The translations under genes were made by a program, and so were the position numbers. The notes below the pieces were generated by a model that did no database searches, was not told the origin of the DNA, and saw only the letters and a list, made by a program, of their open reading frames with translations. A stretch of DNA of 64,000 nucleotides, from contig MNCI01008852.1 in NCBI GenBank assembly GCA_015680685.1, forward strand, positions 612,307 to 676,306, read 5' to 3'. Below, in pieces: positions 48,001 through 59,631 of this stretch (position 1 is the stretch's first letter; each line of letters begins with the position of its first letter). The stretch is from Gnetum montanum. Its lineage: Eukaryota > Streptophyta > Gnetopsida > Gnetales > Gnetaceae.

Positions 48001-50038
48001 AGACCAATCCTCATGTAACCAACCACGAGCTTGGCAGCACTCAAAGGCTCTTGAAAATTGCCTATGGTAGTCAACAATAGCCACCTTTGTTTGGTCCAAT
48101 ACCACGACATGAAGAATGGGGCCTGCCATGAATGTCTCTAGTGCTATGCACGCTAAGGTAAGCCCACCATCATCATCACGCATCCCATGTTCATCAAAAT
48201 GGGGCCTGCATAGGAAAACAACATTTACATTTAGATGATGACATAAAATTTAAAAAGGAATAAAAAATTAAAGTAAGGCACAAAGGAGCATACCTGTTCA
48301 CTCTATATACTGTCCCAGGTGGGTTCTAAAATAGAGTGTGCACACGGAAGGCTAAGAAAAGTGTGTTGCTTCTGTTGTAATGAACACAAGTAGGTAGCTC
48401 CCACACACAAGTCAAGGGACGAAAGATCTAGCACCCTCAGTAGGGCCTTCCTCAACCTTAAAAAGTCCCTCATCGATATTAGCAATAAAGGCAAGCATGC
48501 CTTATGTAGACTTGGGCAGCACTGTCTCAATGAGATCACGAGCCAACTATTTACTTAGGTGAGACTATATAACCACACTAAAATTTTGCAGGATGAATGA
48601 AAAAAACGAACTAACATCATGGTAGAACCATATCACATGGGGCCCGATGCGCATGTCATAGGGAGGTGTGTCCGGTCTAAAGGGGCCAAAGCAAGCAAGT
48701 TCTCCAATGAGCTCAACTACAAGAAGAGAAGGTTTAAGTCCCCTGCATACAGCTAAAAAATTAGGTAAGTGAAGAATCTAAGTGCTAACAATAGGGCAAA
48801 ATCACATAAACCAAAAACACACGTAAACCAAATACACAGCTCCACCCCATGAGATAAGGACACCAATATTTATTTAGTGTATCCAATGCTCACTGGGGTA
48901 CATTGAAATCCATTTTATAGTAAATCCACACACAAGTACAGAACATGAACACTGACTAAAACAATGTTTAAATCATCAACCTTAGAAAAATAATAAACGA
49001 TGTAAACATAAAAATCAACAAATAACAAACATCTTGGTAAGCACTTTACATTTTCATGTCTCAGCAAAGGGGAGCTTGAACACTCACGTTAGAGGGAACC
49101 CCTGCCACAACTTATGCTATAGCTTCCCAACAACTCACGTTGGGGCCTGTTCAACAACTCATGCTGGGGCTGCTAGACACTCACGTTGGGGCCTATTTTA
49201 GCAACTCATGCTGCTTGGCTCCCACAGAATTCACGTTGGGGGTTTTGCACAATCCAGCTCATGCTGAGAACCTGCAGCTCACGTTGCCAGGAGAAATTTG
49301 TGTTCATGCTACCTAGGGCACAAGAAAAGAAAAATTTGACGTTGCCTAGGAACCCTAGCAGTCACGCTGCCAACACAAAAACAGAAAAAAGAATAGTCCT
49401 TCCCTAGAACGTAGCTCATGTTGCCAGGAAGAACAAGCCTTCCTTGCAACGTAGCTCATGCTGCCAAGAAGAATAGGCCTTTCCCTGCAAAACTGGCCTT
49501 CTTGAACCTCACGCTAGCCCTTTCGTGGCCTGAACCTCATGTTGGCCCTTTCGTGGCCCAAACTCACGTTGGCCATTTCGTGGCATGAAAGTCAAGTTGC
49601 CTGAAAAACCCTGCAGTCTAGGAAGTCCAAGAAGGCTAAAAAACCCTACGGCCCAGGATGCCCCAAAATGCAAAATAACCAAAAAAATCTAACTTGCACT
49701 CATGCCCTACATTTCCCTAGGCACACATGCCTTGCACACACACCTTGATTATGTTCACACTAACGCCATGAAAATCAAGAACAGTGAGCCAAAAATCCCA
49801 GATAAACCCCGAAACAACCCAAAATTGCAGCCATAAAATTTTGCCCTAGCTAACGCTGTTTACAAATGCTAAAGAAAAGCAAAAGGAAACAAATCTACCT
49901 ATGCAGGGCCCCATCCCACGTTGGAATCTTGGCTTGGGGGAGATGCTGGAGAAGTTCTTCACTCTCCTCTACAGACTTCAGATCTACCTGCCTCTTCCCT
50001 TTTTCTCGGCTTGATTTTCCTCTGCCCTTACCCTTCAT
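45039..50038 (-). pseudogene. Antisense nine-exon gene inside E4, lightly decayed
   Basis: Exons (minus): 50038-49899, 48742-48616, 48546-48294, 48205-47932, 47833-46797, 46691-46427, 46346-46137, ~46031-45254 and 45119-45039. All introns have GT-AG ends, most with good consensus (for example CAG|GTAAGC-like donors and tttttacag). Start MKGKGRGKSSREKGKR is basic. Exon 5 has LIISCLPWAGLMDLF, VSFHLTTKFLSDLFGVP and RYNWAQFLRSGF, recalling the third-ORF domain of E1/E2. Exons 6-8 are heptad-like coiled coil, and the end is acidic (DDEEDLGDQYPP). Roughly 1,050 codons. About ten stops, mostly at likely Gln/Arg codons, and about three phase breaks (exon 3, exon 5 start, exon 8 start) disable it. The function is unknown. 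Extra antisense ORFs are reported for Tat-type elements, and this may be a spliced form of one. Confidence 0.72.
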
Positions 50039-50130
50039 GATTGTCTTGCTCACGCTGTAGTTCACGTTGATGCTGACGTTGTAACTCACGTTGCACTCCT
50101 AGCTCATGCTGCAGTCCAAGAACTCACGCT
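49070..50130. repeat. Array of CTCACGCTG-type motifs around the antisense gene's first exon
   Basis: More than twenty copies of ctcacgttg, ctcatgctg, ctcacgctg or one-base variants occur here, spaced irregularly by about 15-60 bases, often followed by gggg or cc. They fill the first intron of the antisense gene and the ~90 bases upstream of its ATG. The same motif, in both orientations, fills the upstream part of both E4 LTRs (35490-36140, 54990-55690) and the leader at 37385-37450. A regulatory role is inference. Confidence 0.75.
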
Positions 50131-50602
50131 AGCACAAACAATGCCCCTTCACTTCAAAACCTCCTTTTTAACCCCAGATATTCATTCCCAATTTAATTTG
50201 GTCTATTTTATTTTCTCTTATTTTATTTATTTAAATTTACCATGTTTAAATTTTGTTTTCATTTATGTCATATTTATTTTATGTTGGCCTAGCATTCCTC
50301 ATTATTCCAGCCTCTGGAGATGAGGCCAAAAAAGTTATTAATTGTTCGCACAAAATTTAAAAATCAAAAATGCTTTATGCACTGAGTCCAAATGACAAGT
50401 CAACATGAATATCATCTAGCCCGATATGGCCTAAAACTGCCATCTGGCTTGGTATGGCCTAAAATTGCTATAACTACCGATGTGTCCCTTAATTTTGTGA
50501 GTACATAGTTTGATTACCCTATGTTCATTTAAATTTAGTAACTCTTTCATCAAGGGGATGTCTCTTACTTCGCTCCCAGTTTAAATTGGCAAGAGCAAAC
50601 AC
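50039..50602. other. Spacer between antisense gene and pol
   Basis: It holds the 5' flank of the antisense gene, an AT-rich stretch (50160-50300) and two 'tatggcctaaaactgcc'-type repeats at 50425-50475, related to the words at 44449 and 53351. No sense ORF. Confidence 0.5.
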
Positions 50603-51525
50603 ATGGCCACCAAAAATATCCTTTCAACATTGTCTTTCAGTGGACTATATGGGGAGGTAAAAAGAGCAATCAATCCAGAATCCTTGGATCTAGACTCATC
50701 CACTTATACTAATTTAATAACCTCTACTCAAGAAACATTAAACTAGCCTAAAAATGTGACTAAGACTTTGGATCTAGAAGCTGATAATATCACTGAAGAT
50801 CCCCTAGTTGAAGTCCCCATTACTACATTCAATGGTGAAGCTAGAACATTGAAATTAAACACCCTACTAGACTCACAACTTTTCGGTGACATCACTTAAA
50901 ACTGAAAGACAACATAAAAACATTTGCATGGTCATATACTGACATGCCAGGATTAGATCCTTGAATCGTCCAGCACAACATTATCCTTGATGAAAAGGTC
51001 AAACCGGTTAAGCAAAAAGCACGAAAGGTTAGACCTGAGGTAGCGTTAGCAGTCCATGCTGAAATCACAAAGCTTTACAAAGCCGGTTTCATCCGGGCCT
51101 ATGACTATTCCGACTAGGTATCAAACATTGTCATAGTCCCTAAGAAGAATGGTAGTATATGCATATGTTTTAACTTCTATGATCTTAACACAACCACTAT
51201 AAAGGATGACTTCTTGTTACCTAGCATTGATCAACTTATTGACACAACTGCTGGGCATGCACTATTATCCTTTATGGATGGATTTTCAGGATACAATTAA
51301 ATAAGGATCAATTCGGAACATCAACTTAGAACAACTTTTATGACACCTTGGGGCACATTCTACTATATGATGATTCCATTTGGTCTTAAAAATGTAGGAG
51401 CTACATATCAACAAGCAATGACATATATATTTAGTGATTACATGCTCAATTTGATCAATGATTATGTTGACGACATCGTAGTTAAATCTAAAACAACTAA
51501 ACAACATGTAAAAGAACTATTTTAA
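50603..51525 (+). pseudogene. Reverse transcriptase of E4, thumb/connection missing
   Basis: After a possible start (MATKNILSTLSFSGLYGEV, 50603) the frame shows KARKVRPEVALAVHAEI, IVPKKNGSI, FMDGFSGYN, MTPWGTFYYMMIPFGLKNVG and the catalytic YVDDIVVKSK (about 51460-51490). The active-site Asp pair is intact. The frame ends at 51525 and the next readable sequence is already RNase H, so the RT C-terminal part is deleted. Several stops (for example at 50962, 51116 and 51298) occur. This region normally copies element RNA to DNA. Confidence 0.85.
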
Positions 51526-51534
51526 CATACCCCT

Positions 51535-51765
51535 CTGGAGAGATCCAACCCTTTGCCTACCGATTAACCTTTCCTTGTACCAATAATGTGGCGGAATATG
51601 AAGGTCTTCTCAAAGGTCTTCAAGTAGCATTGACTTTAGGAATCACACGTCTTGTAGTTTGAGGTGATTCATAGTTAGTCATTAACCAAGCCATAGAGGT
51701 TTACACATGCAAAGCTCTCCATTTGCAACCTTATTGTGATTTGACCAAGCATCTGCTGAGGCGGC
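51535..51765 (+). pseudogene. RNase H remnant of E4
   Basis: It reads PFAYRLTFPCTNNVAEYEGLL, then GLQVALTLGITRLVV, a stop, GDS, a stop, LVINQ. NVAEYEGL and GDS-LV are hallmarks of the plant Tat-type RNase H. The two stops replace residues that are usually Arg and Gln, each by one C-to-T change. Only the first half of the domain is left before a 38-bp duplication and frame loss. Confidence 0.8.
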
Positions 51766-51773
51766 TAGTAGAA

Positions 51774-51850
51774 ACATATTTGTGATTGTGATTTTCTATT
51801 ATTGACCAAGCACATATTTGTGATTGTGATTTTCTATTATTGTGATTTGA
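51774..51850. repeat. 38-bp tandem duplication in E4 pol
   Basis: The stretch beginning acatatttgtgattgtg at 51774 is repeated at 51812. The second copy continues into a further 'tgtgatttgaccaagc'. It shifts the frame downstream of RNase H. Confidence 0.85.
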
Positions 51851-52086
51851 CCAAGCATATGTTTTGAAAGCATCTCCCTAGAAGCGAAAACACCATTGTT
51901 GATGCACTTCCTACACTTACCCTAAACATGACACCCGAAATGTTCCATGCATTGCCTAGCTCTGTAACGAGTTGTGCTGAACCTATAATTAACACTCTTG
52001 GTGAAATGATTATAGCATCTGTTAACACAACACATGCAATAGAATGGTATGATGAAGTAAAAGAATACCTTCTATGAGGCAAACCC

Positions 52087-53282
52087 TCACAACATTTGAC
52101 AAACGCTTAAAAGGACGCAGTGCGAAAACGCTCTCGGCAATATGCGTTAATAGGAGACACCTTGTGTCGCAAATCCTATGAAGGCATTCTACTGATGTGT
52201 GTTAGTAGCATCGATGGTCAAATGATTGTAGAACAACTCCACGAAGGACTTTGTGAAGGGCACATAGCACCCAAAGCAATGGCAATAAAGATTAGGCGCT
52301 TGGGCTACTATTGGCCACACATGGAGTAAGATTGTATCTCCAAGGTTAGAACATGTGACATTTGCCAAAGGCATAGTAATCTAATACATGTGCCACCTAA
52401 CGAATTGCACACAACACAAATCACATGGCCGTTCCAAAAATTGGGATTAGACTTAATTGGACCGATAACGCCATCATCCTCTATAGGACATAGCTTTATT
52501 ATCACTACAACTGAATACTTAAAAAAATGGGTAGAAGCTATTCCCCTTAGGAAGATCACTTCAAAACATATTTGTGCTTTCATAATAGAAAATATTGTGA
52601 TCCGTTTTGGTATTCTGATGACCATCGTTACTAATAATGGGGCACAGTTCAGTAGTGTAGATACTAAAAGCTTCTGTGAAAGCATGGGTATTAAACATGC
52701 ATTCTCGTCACCTTACTACCCATAGAGCAATGGTCAAGTAGAGGCCACAAAAAAAATGTCATCATGCTACTGAAAAAGATGCTAAATCAGAGCAAGAAAT
52801 GATGGCATGAACAATTAGTCTACACATTGTGGACATACAGAACGACACAATGAACATCTATAGGTAAAACCCCATATAGTCTCGTGTACGGATCTGAAGC
52901 TGTTTTACCTTTAGAGTTACAGGTTCCCTCATTGCGAATAGCTCTCTCGGGTCTTCTCGATGAAAGTCAAAATAATGAATTATGCATTGCTAACCTTGAC
53001 TCGGTGGAGGAAGAACGTGTGCGAATGCTTGATCAGATCGAGTGGTACTAGAAATAACAATGGCAACGACACAAACATGATATGCACAAACGCCCGATTA
53101 AGGAAGGAGACCTAGTCCTTAAAGCCATTCATGAACACCCAGATAAGTTATCAGCTAACTGGGAAGGACCTTACTTAGTTACCAAGGCATACAATAACGG
53201 AGTGTTCAAACTTGCTGACATGGATGAAAATGAGTTTGCTAATCCTAAAAATCACATGTACTTGAAACGGTACTATGTCTGA
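52087..53282 (+). pseudogene. Integrase of E4, catalytic residues altered
   Basis: The zinc-binding region is present (LHEGLCEGH … CDICQRHSN, 52225-52380). The core starts FQKLGLDLIGPI. The first catalytic Asp position reads TTTEYLKKWVEA (Glu for Asp) and the second reads TNNGAQF (Asn for Asp, one G-to-A change). The Glu in SNGQVEATK is kept, just after a stop. The C-terminal part (GKTPYSLVYGSEAVLP; LSANWEGPYLVTKAY) matches Ty3 integrases of this group and ends with a TGA at 53280-53282. It is inactive as written. Confidence 0.85.
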
Positions 53283-53292
53283 TGAACTTGAG

Positions 53293-53490
53293 GTACAGAA
53301 TAGTCCTGGCATTATGATTTAAAAATGATACCACAGAATAGTCTTGGGGCTATGACTTGAAACTGGCACCATAGAAACAATCCTGGGGCTATGACTTGAA
53401 ATTGGCACCACAAAAATGGTCCTGGGGCTATGACTTGAAATTGACACCACAGAATGGTCTTGGGGCTATGACTTGAAACTGGCACCACAA
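53293..53490. repeat. ~39-bp tandem array downstream of E4 pol
   Basis: The word tatgacttgaaa recurs at 53351, 53390, 53429 and 53467 (spacings 39, 39 and 38), with a degenerate first copy near 53313. Each unit also has 'tggcaccaca' and 'tggtcctggggc'. Looser relatives ('gacatgaaactagca', 'actataaattgg') continue to about 53720. Tandem arrays between pol and the 3' LTR are common in Tat/Ogre elements. Confidence 0.85.
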
Positions 53491-53729
53491 AGCTCCGTCC
53501 GGTATGATGCTAAACTGCCACATCTGGTTACCATGACATGAAACTAGCATCCAGAGTCCACTAAGACTATAAATTGGTTTACCTCTTCATAGTTCTCTAC
53601 GACTCTAAACTAGCAACAGACCGTCCGCTACGACGCTAAATTGAAGTCGTCCAAAGGGTTACAACGTGAAACTAACCCATAATAGTCCGTTGAGACTATA
53701 AACTGGCGATATCATCGATGACCAGGAAA

Positions 53730-54887
53730 AAACTTAAAAATATGTGTTGTTGCAATTAGCTGTACATGTTCCACAAAGACTTGTTGCATAATTTATCTCT
53801 TGGACCCTAATGATGCTGATGCTGTTCATGATTCTGTTTACTTTTAAATTGCACGCGGTAGGTCCATTTCCTTGTTTAAAGTGCTTAGTTAACCTTTTCA
53901 TTTATGTTTATCTTGTCTTCTTAGAGTTGTGTTTGTAGGATGACACGCCTGAGGTGTTCGTGCATAGATGCACTTCATCAGGATGACAAGGTATCACATT
54001 CTTCTTGATGTGCGTAACTGGGTTAATCAATCCGTTCATAAGTACATTCCCAACTCCTAATACATTTCCTATTTCCCCATCATGTTCCCTTATCTTATTC
54101 AATTATACCCCTGAATACATTCTACTCACCTGAAAGCTCCTGATACACTATTTCACACTGTGGCTTTCTAAGTAGTTGCAACGCAAAACATAGTACACAG
54201 TACATGATATAAAAATGCAAGCGCTTGAACACAAGCACAACACTAAAAGAAAGCTCTTTGAAAAAGACCAAAAAGAAAACAAAAAAAAAAAAAAGAAAAC
54301 AAAAAAAAAGAAAGAAAACAAAAACAAAACAAAAAGAAAAAGAACAAAGAGTTCAAAGAGCAAAATGCACGGAAAAGGTCTTCATGACCCCATTGACATC
54401 ATAGACCAAAGACTATTGGATATTCTCATACAAGCCCCAGGTGAGAAGACAATTGTCTTGGAAAACAGTTACACTCGTGTCTCAAAGAGATCATGTTGCA
54501 CATCATCGCGTGGCTTTGGTTATTTACAATGGGCCCTGTAAATACTCTATAAGAGTCCTATTTCTCCAAAGAATGCACCTACTATGTCTTGGCTCCGAGT
54601 CTGTTGAACACTGGCTATTTACAAGGACCAAAGATATAGCTCATTCACATGAGAGCATTCCTCTCCCACAATTCTAGCAGCAATTATAACCCTCGATCAA
54701 CTCCTGGCTTCCCTTGGTTACAACTAATCCCCTTGCATCTTGAACTACATTCCCTCAATTCCATGTACTTTTGAAAACGGTGCGATGACATCCAGCCAAG
54801 GGTCGACGGATAATGCTTGGTACTTGGTTGTTCATGGTGTTTTACACTTCTTTGTCAATGCCTCTAGGGTGGATTGCTCCAGACGTC
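53730..54887. other. 3' untranslated region of E4 with an A-rich tract
   Basis: No readable protein. From about 54240 to 54360 the plus strand is almost only A and G with scattered C (caaaaaaaaaaaaaagaaaac type), giving an artefactual Lys-rich frame. The rest is mixed sequence. Confidence 0.6.
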
Positions 54888-54903
54888 AACAAAGAGGGGC
54901 CAA
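54888..54903 (+). other. Polypurine tract of E4
   Basis: The sequence caaagaggggccaa ends directly at the TGAAACACC start of the right LTR, the expected plus-strand priming site. It supports the LTR boundary. Confidence 0.7.
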
Positions 54904-56618
54904 TGAAACACCACTAATTTCGGCCTAACACTTTGAAACAAGAATAACGCAGAGCCCTTTTAGCTTTTAGGAAGCAAGATTTGACTAAGGCACGGAACTG
55001 ATGCCCAGCTTGCTCAAGTCAGCTTGCTCATGCTATCAAGCTAGCTTGCCCTCAGCATGAGTAACTCCAATAGCTTTAAAATCAAGTCAGAAATGGTCCA
55101 AATATGAGGGTGCAACCCATCCTCAAGGGCCATTGATGTTCACTCCAAGTTTCAGCATTCGTGGATATAAATTTTGAGATAAGTTATTCACATTTTTACA
55201 CTCATGCTGTTACTCATGCTGAGGTCACGCTGGCAGTGTGAGTACAGCGTGAGCAACTTTTAGAGCCCAAAATTGAGTCAAAATGATCTGATTTCCAAGG
55301 TGCAAGTCATCCTCAGGATTCATTGTTGACAACTTCAGATTTCAACCTCCAAAATTCCAGATTTTAGGTCCAAAAATTACAAGTTTTTGTAGCTCACATT
55401 ATGGTCACGCTACACTCACGTTGGTAGCATGAGTCTAGCATGAGTTACCAAAAGTGGTGTAAAACAAGTCACATTAGGATCAATTTTTGACTTGCAGATC
55501 ATTCCTAAGGTCAACCACACAGTCAGACAGTAGTTGCACTCAAGAAATAGGCTTAAAAAATCAAAATTTGGTGGAAAATACATCATTTTGGCTCACTCAC
55601 ACTAAGGTCATGTTGAGGTCACGTTGGCAGCATGAGTACAATGTGAGCACACTAAGGACATGTCAAGACAAAATGAACTCACGTTGGAAGTCCTAGTCAA
55701 GCAAAGATGCCTCAAACAGTCAGAAAGCCACTAAAATCGACATCTTGCAGCGGTAAATTCAGAGATCAAGAAGATTTAAGTGAGCTAGAGTCAAATTCTC
55801 TTGTTGTACATTATCATTTCAATATAAATTTTCATCTGTGAGTCTGTCAAGCTCTTATGCTCCAAATTGTATGTGCCTCCATGAGCGTAAGCTAGCTTGA
55901 GTAAGCCAACACACGCTGTAAGATACAATGCACCTGGTCAAGAACATAGCTTGCCCACACATGTCCAACTCACACACAGCTGTCCATTCGACATGTGTCA
56001 CTTGATCCGTTTTCCTCTCAATTCTCAGCCATTGATTCTATCCATGAATTCCGCACCCAAGCCCAGCCAAACCCTATAAATATCCTAGTAATTCACATAA
56101 ACAAGGTTGGCAATTTTGAACGTTGACGGCTTAGGAAACTCAGACTAGCAATCCTTGGGCGCTCGGGCACACATGATTTTTAGCATCCAAGCACTTCTGA
56201 AACATGTCAGCCCGAGGCTTGACGCTTAACTTGCCATCCATATGTGTAGCTACACTTTGACCAGTGCACATCCTTTCTAAGCAATACAATATAGTTTATT
56301 TTGCCAGCCATTATATTTTTCACTCTGTTTTACATTCAGTTTATGTTTTGTTTGCAATACTATTTTGCGTACTATTTGTTTGCATTTTGTACGTCACTAT
56401 TTACATTTCAAACATTAGTTACGATAACCCCAGCGCAAGCTATAGTTTACACTCGGGGAGGTCCTTGGTTGATTTGCGTGCAGACCATCCAAGGCACTCT
56501 ACCTTCGTTTCCTTTTCCAACTTGCCCTCAGGCAAAGGTAGGGTTAGTTGTGTCTACCCGACAATTTTCGGTGTTTGTTTTCCCTTCCAACCTTACACCG
56601 ACGATTTAGGTCAGTACA
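54904..56618 (+). repeat. 3' LTR of E4
   Basis: About 1715 bp; partner of 35405-37084. A TATA box (TATAAATA) is at 56075-56082. It has more TpG/CpA than the left LTR within the CTCACGCTG-type motifs (for example ctcacattatgg for ctcacgctgtgg). It is followed by AAGGT. Confidence 0.9.
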
Positions 56619-56696
56619 AAGGTCATGAGTAAGGTATAAACCTGATAATGATAAATAACAACATCTTAGTAACATCAGACCCTTTATTTATTGCAG

Positions 56697-59443
56697 ATGG
56701 CCCCAAACACATAAGGATAAGAAGGACCTTTTCAAGGTATAGCCAAATGCCTGAGAGGTGGCAAAGGATGACCATGAGAACAAGGTCCACTAGCCAAACA
56801 TGAGGAAAAGGAGGCCCAATCATTTAGCATTCATCAAGAGGCTCATGCTACATGCCAATCGGTCTAAGGAGAGGCTATAGAACCACAAGCTCTAGTGTAA
56901 GGACAACACCTCATGTTGTCCCAAGCATGCCTTGAAGCCATTTAGGAGAAATCCATGTTGACCATGATCATTGTGGAAATGAACTTTGGTCCATTTATGG
57001 CATTTTCCCCTGAGATAGTTCAAACTTAACTCCAGGCATAACCATTATGGTACATCTTTTACGAAAGTGAAGAATGGTATCTTGGGGAGAGATATCAATT
57101 TTGGCATAACAAGGAAGAAGGCACCGTAGTTAACATTGGCAGAGTCATTGTATCTTTTTCAGTCAAAGAAATCATAAAGGCTCCAAATCTATCAATTGTG
57201 GGGGCTAAGTTGGCACATCTGTCCCCAAGGTCCAATTCAGGAACAAGAAAGTTGTGGTTGAAACAGGCATATAATAAAGATAATAAAACATACAATGAGT
57301 TGACTCTAAAAGAGAGAACCTATTTTAAGATAGACACATACCACCTATTTTCAACTAAAGAGCTCAATAGAATCTCAACCTATGCGACTAGGGGAAGTGC
57401 AATATCAATGGGCAAATATAAATGTCAATATTTCCAAAATGTACTTCATGGAAATCCAAAGGTGGTTCAAAGAAAAAAAAGGTATGGAAACTAATACTTT
57501 CATTTCCTTATCTGATCAAGAAGCTGTGTAAGTGTGCTGAAATCCTAGGATACACTAATGATGTTTTTAGGAGGGCTCAAAATGCTTCTTTTGTTGAGTT
57601 GCTTAAACTTGCAGCACTAAGAAAAGACCTTGATGAAGAACAAGAAATATAAAAAGAGCCAAAATTAGAAAAATAAACAAAGTAAGAGCTTGAGTAGCAG
57701 TGTGAGCGACAAGTTCCATCGCCACCACTACAAGATGACTAGCCTACAATGAGCTATTTGTAAAGAATTGTTGAGACTCTCAGTTGGGGAAGTAGGGTTG
57801 AATTAAACCTCTTGCGAGTTATCAATGATGTCATGTAGCCCACCATTTTTGCTAACCCATCACAAGGGTAAATTTCTTTATAATTAGGAGGAGAAGCCTA
57901 ATCGTCTCAACAAGTCTTTGGTAATGCCGCATCTTTTCAGATGATGCTCAAAATAGGAGAGGGTGCCACAGTAATGGTCATGCACCATTAGGATGCGGCA
58001 GGTGCAGAAGAGGTAATAACAGATCACATCAAAGAAATTTTTAATGTGCCTGTTGTGCCCTCAGTGGGCTTGAATGAGACCAATGATGTACAAATGCTTG
58101 CTAGGACTTCAATGACTCTTGTAGCCCATGAGGATGTACTTGATAGATTATTGCAGACTAGACATGTAATGAAAATCCTTTTTGACATCCCTAGTGATGT
58201 TACTATAGTGCAATTAGACCTCATTGCCACAAAAGGAAAGCTAGTCATGGCAGAGACCACGACAAAGCATGCAGAAGTAGAAGTGCATTAATTGCAACAA
58301 GATCTAGCTACCTTGAGAGTTGAAAGATGGGACCTTGCCAAATTTGTCATGCTTGACTAGCTAGAATAATTTTGAATGGAGTAGCTAAACCAGTTGATTT
58401 AATAGAATAAAGCTACTGAGTAAGAGAAGAAGAAGGTAATTTGGAATGCCTTAGCTGTTGAAGCTTAAGCATATGCCCATAAGAAAGCATTGACTATCAC
58501 ATAATAAGAGAATAAGCAACTCACTATTGATAATGCTAGGTTGACCACTGTTGAGAAATAATAGAACAATTTGAAAGAAAGTGTCCACTAGTTGAGAGAA
58601 CAATTGGCGAGGGTCAACCAATACATCAATAGATTGACTAGAGAAAATCAAACCCTCTCAATGGAGGGGGTTTGTGCAATTTGTAAAAAATTTGCAATAA
58701 AAATAAGTGTGTGGAAAAATGAGGCCAAAAAACATGAGAAGTTGAAGGAGCACTTCCAGGACCAAATCAACATGTACAAATAGATCAATGAAAAAGAAAT
58801 CCAGATGGAAAAGGCCTTCATTAGTTCCATGTCAATGTTGAATCCTAACTGGTAGCTAATCTTGGATAGCTATGCCTTGCTCTATTAAGCATAAATAAAG
58901 AATAAAGACCTGCGAATTGAATATTTAAAAGAATACATGACATTGGCTAACCTTCAATATGCCAACCTTGCCATGTTAATTGTAGGTCGGCCTAGAAATG
59001 AATTAGAGTAGCAAGTAGCAGCCACTTATGCATTATATGAAAAAGAGTTTGCAGATAGGATAAATGCTCTACAAAAACTCAATGTGGTAAACTTAGAATT
59101 GGAGGTGATTGAGGCTTGCTACCTTGGATATAAAGATGTAGCCTTAGACCTAGCTAGGAGCTTAATAGATCACCATAAATTGAAAGAAAAGGTTAGGGCC
59201 TTCGAGTCAGAATGATGGCAGTTTGCAGCCTGGTACGTGAAAGCCAATAAAATGTTTCTGTAGCTACCATGCCCATGGGATGTATCGGTTTCAGCACATA
59301 TTAGCTCATCAGCATAGATGGTACATGACCTAAGGATGAAAAAGGAAAAGTTGTAGGTGCTCCTAAATTGCTACAAATTCCAAAAGCCTGGTGCTAAGGG
59401 GAAGCAACCGATGGAAGAGCCACCACCTTCGAGAACTACATGA
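56697..59443 (+). pseudogene. Third ORF of E2, degenerate
   Basis: The ATG follows directly on an acceptor-like ttatttattgcag, exactly as in E1. Open pieces at 57198-57494, 57422-57652, 58046-58291 and 58592-58783 show a globular part (ERYQFWHNKEEGTVVNI; LSFPYLIKKLCKCAEILGY) and then a long charged coiled-coil-like part. The frame ends with EEPPPSRTT and a TGA. It parallels E1 1049-3877 residue block by block. It probably represents the Athila-lineage ORF after pol, often called env-like only because of its position. No signal peptide or membrane segment can be claimed. The role is unknown. Confidence 0.62.
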
Positions 59444-59620
59444 GCTTCCCAATTTTGTATCTTGTAATGTTGTATCCATATTTTTTGTAAAACATTACTA
59501 CAACATGGAAGAGTCAATTTGTGTATTTATTTAAGCTAGTAAATAATCCCATACCTTTCCAATATTTTGTAAGAAATCTATTCCTCATTTTGTTTAACTC
59601 AAGGATGAGTTTTTACTTAG

Positions 59621-59631
59621 TCATGGGGGTA
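59621..59631 (+). other. Polypurine tract of E2
   Basis: tcatgggggta directly before the 3' LTR, the same as in E1 and E3. Confidence 0.75.

Larger units (their letters stand above)
35405..56618 (+). mobile_element. E4: complete 21.2-kb Tat/Ogre-like Ty3 retrotransposon
   Basis: The LTRs (35405-37084, 54904-56618) start TGAAACACC and the right one ends GTACA. AAGGT flanks both outer edges (35400-35404, 56619-56623), a perfect 5-bp target duplication. A PBS and polypurine tract sit at the expected places. Order inside: gag (split by a 3.3-kb insert), protease, a long segment with an antisense nine-exon gene, RT, RNase H, integrase, a ~39-bp tandem array and an A-rich tract. Size, NVAEYEGL-type RNase H and an antisense extra gene fit the Tat lineage. 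Coding regions are decayed. Confidence 0.9.

Noticed and set aside
54215-54541. 108-codon Lys-rich plus-strand frame
   Set aside because: Produced by the A-rich low-complexity tract in the E4 3' region.
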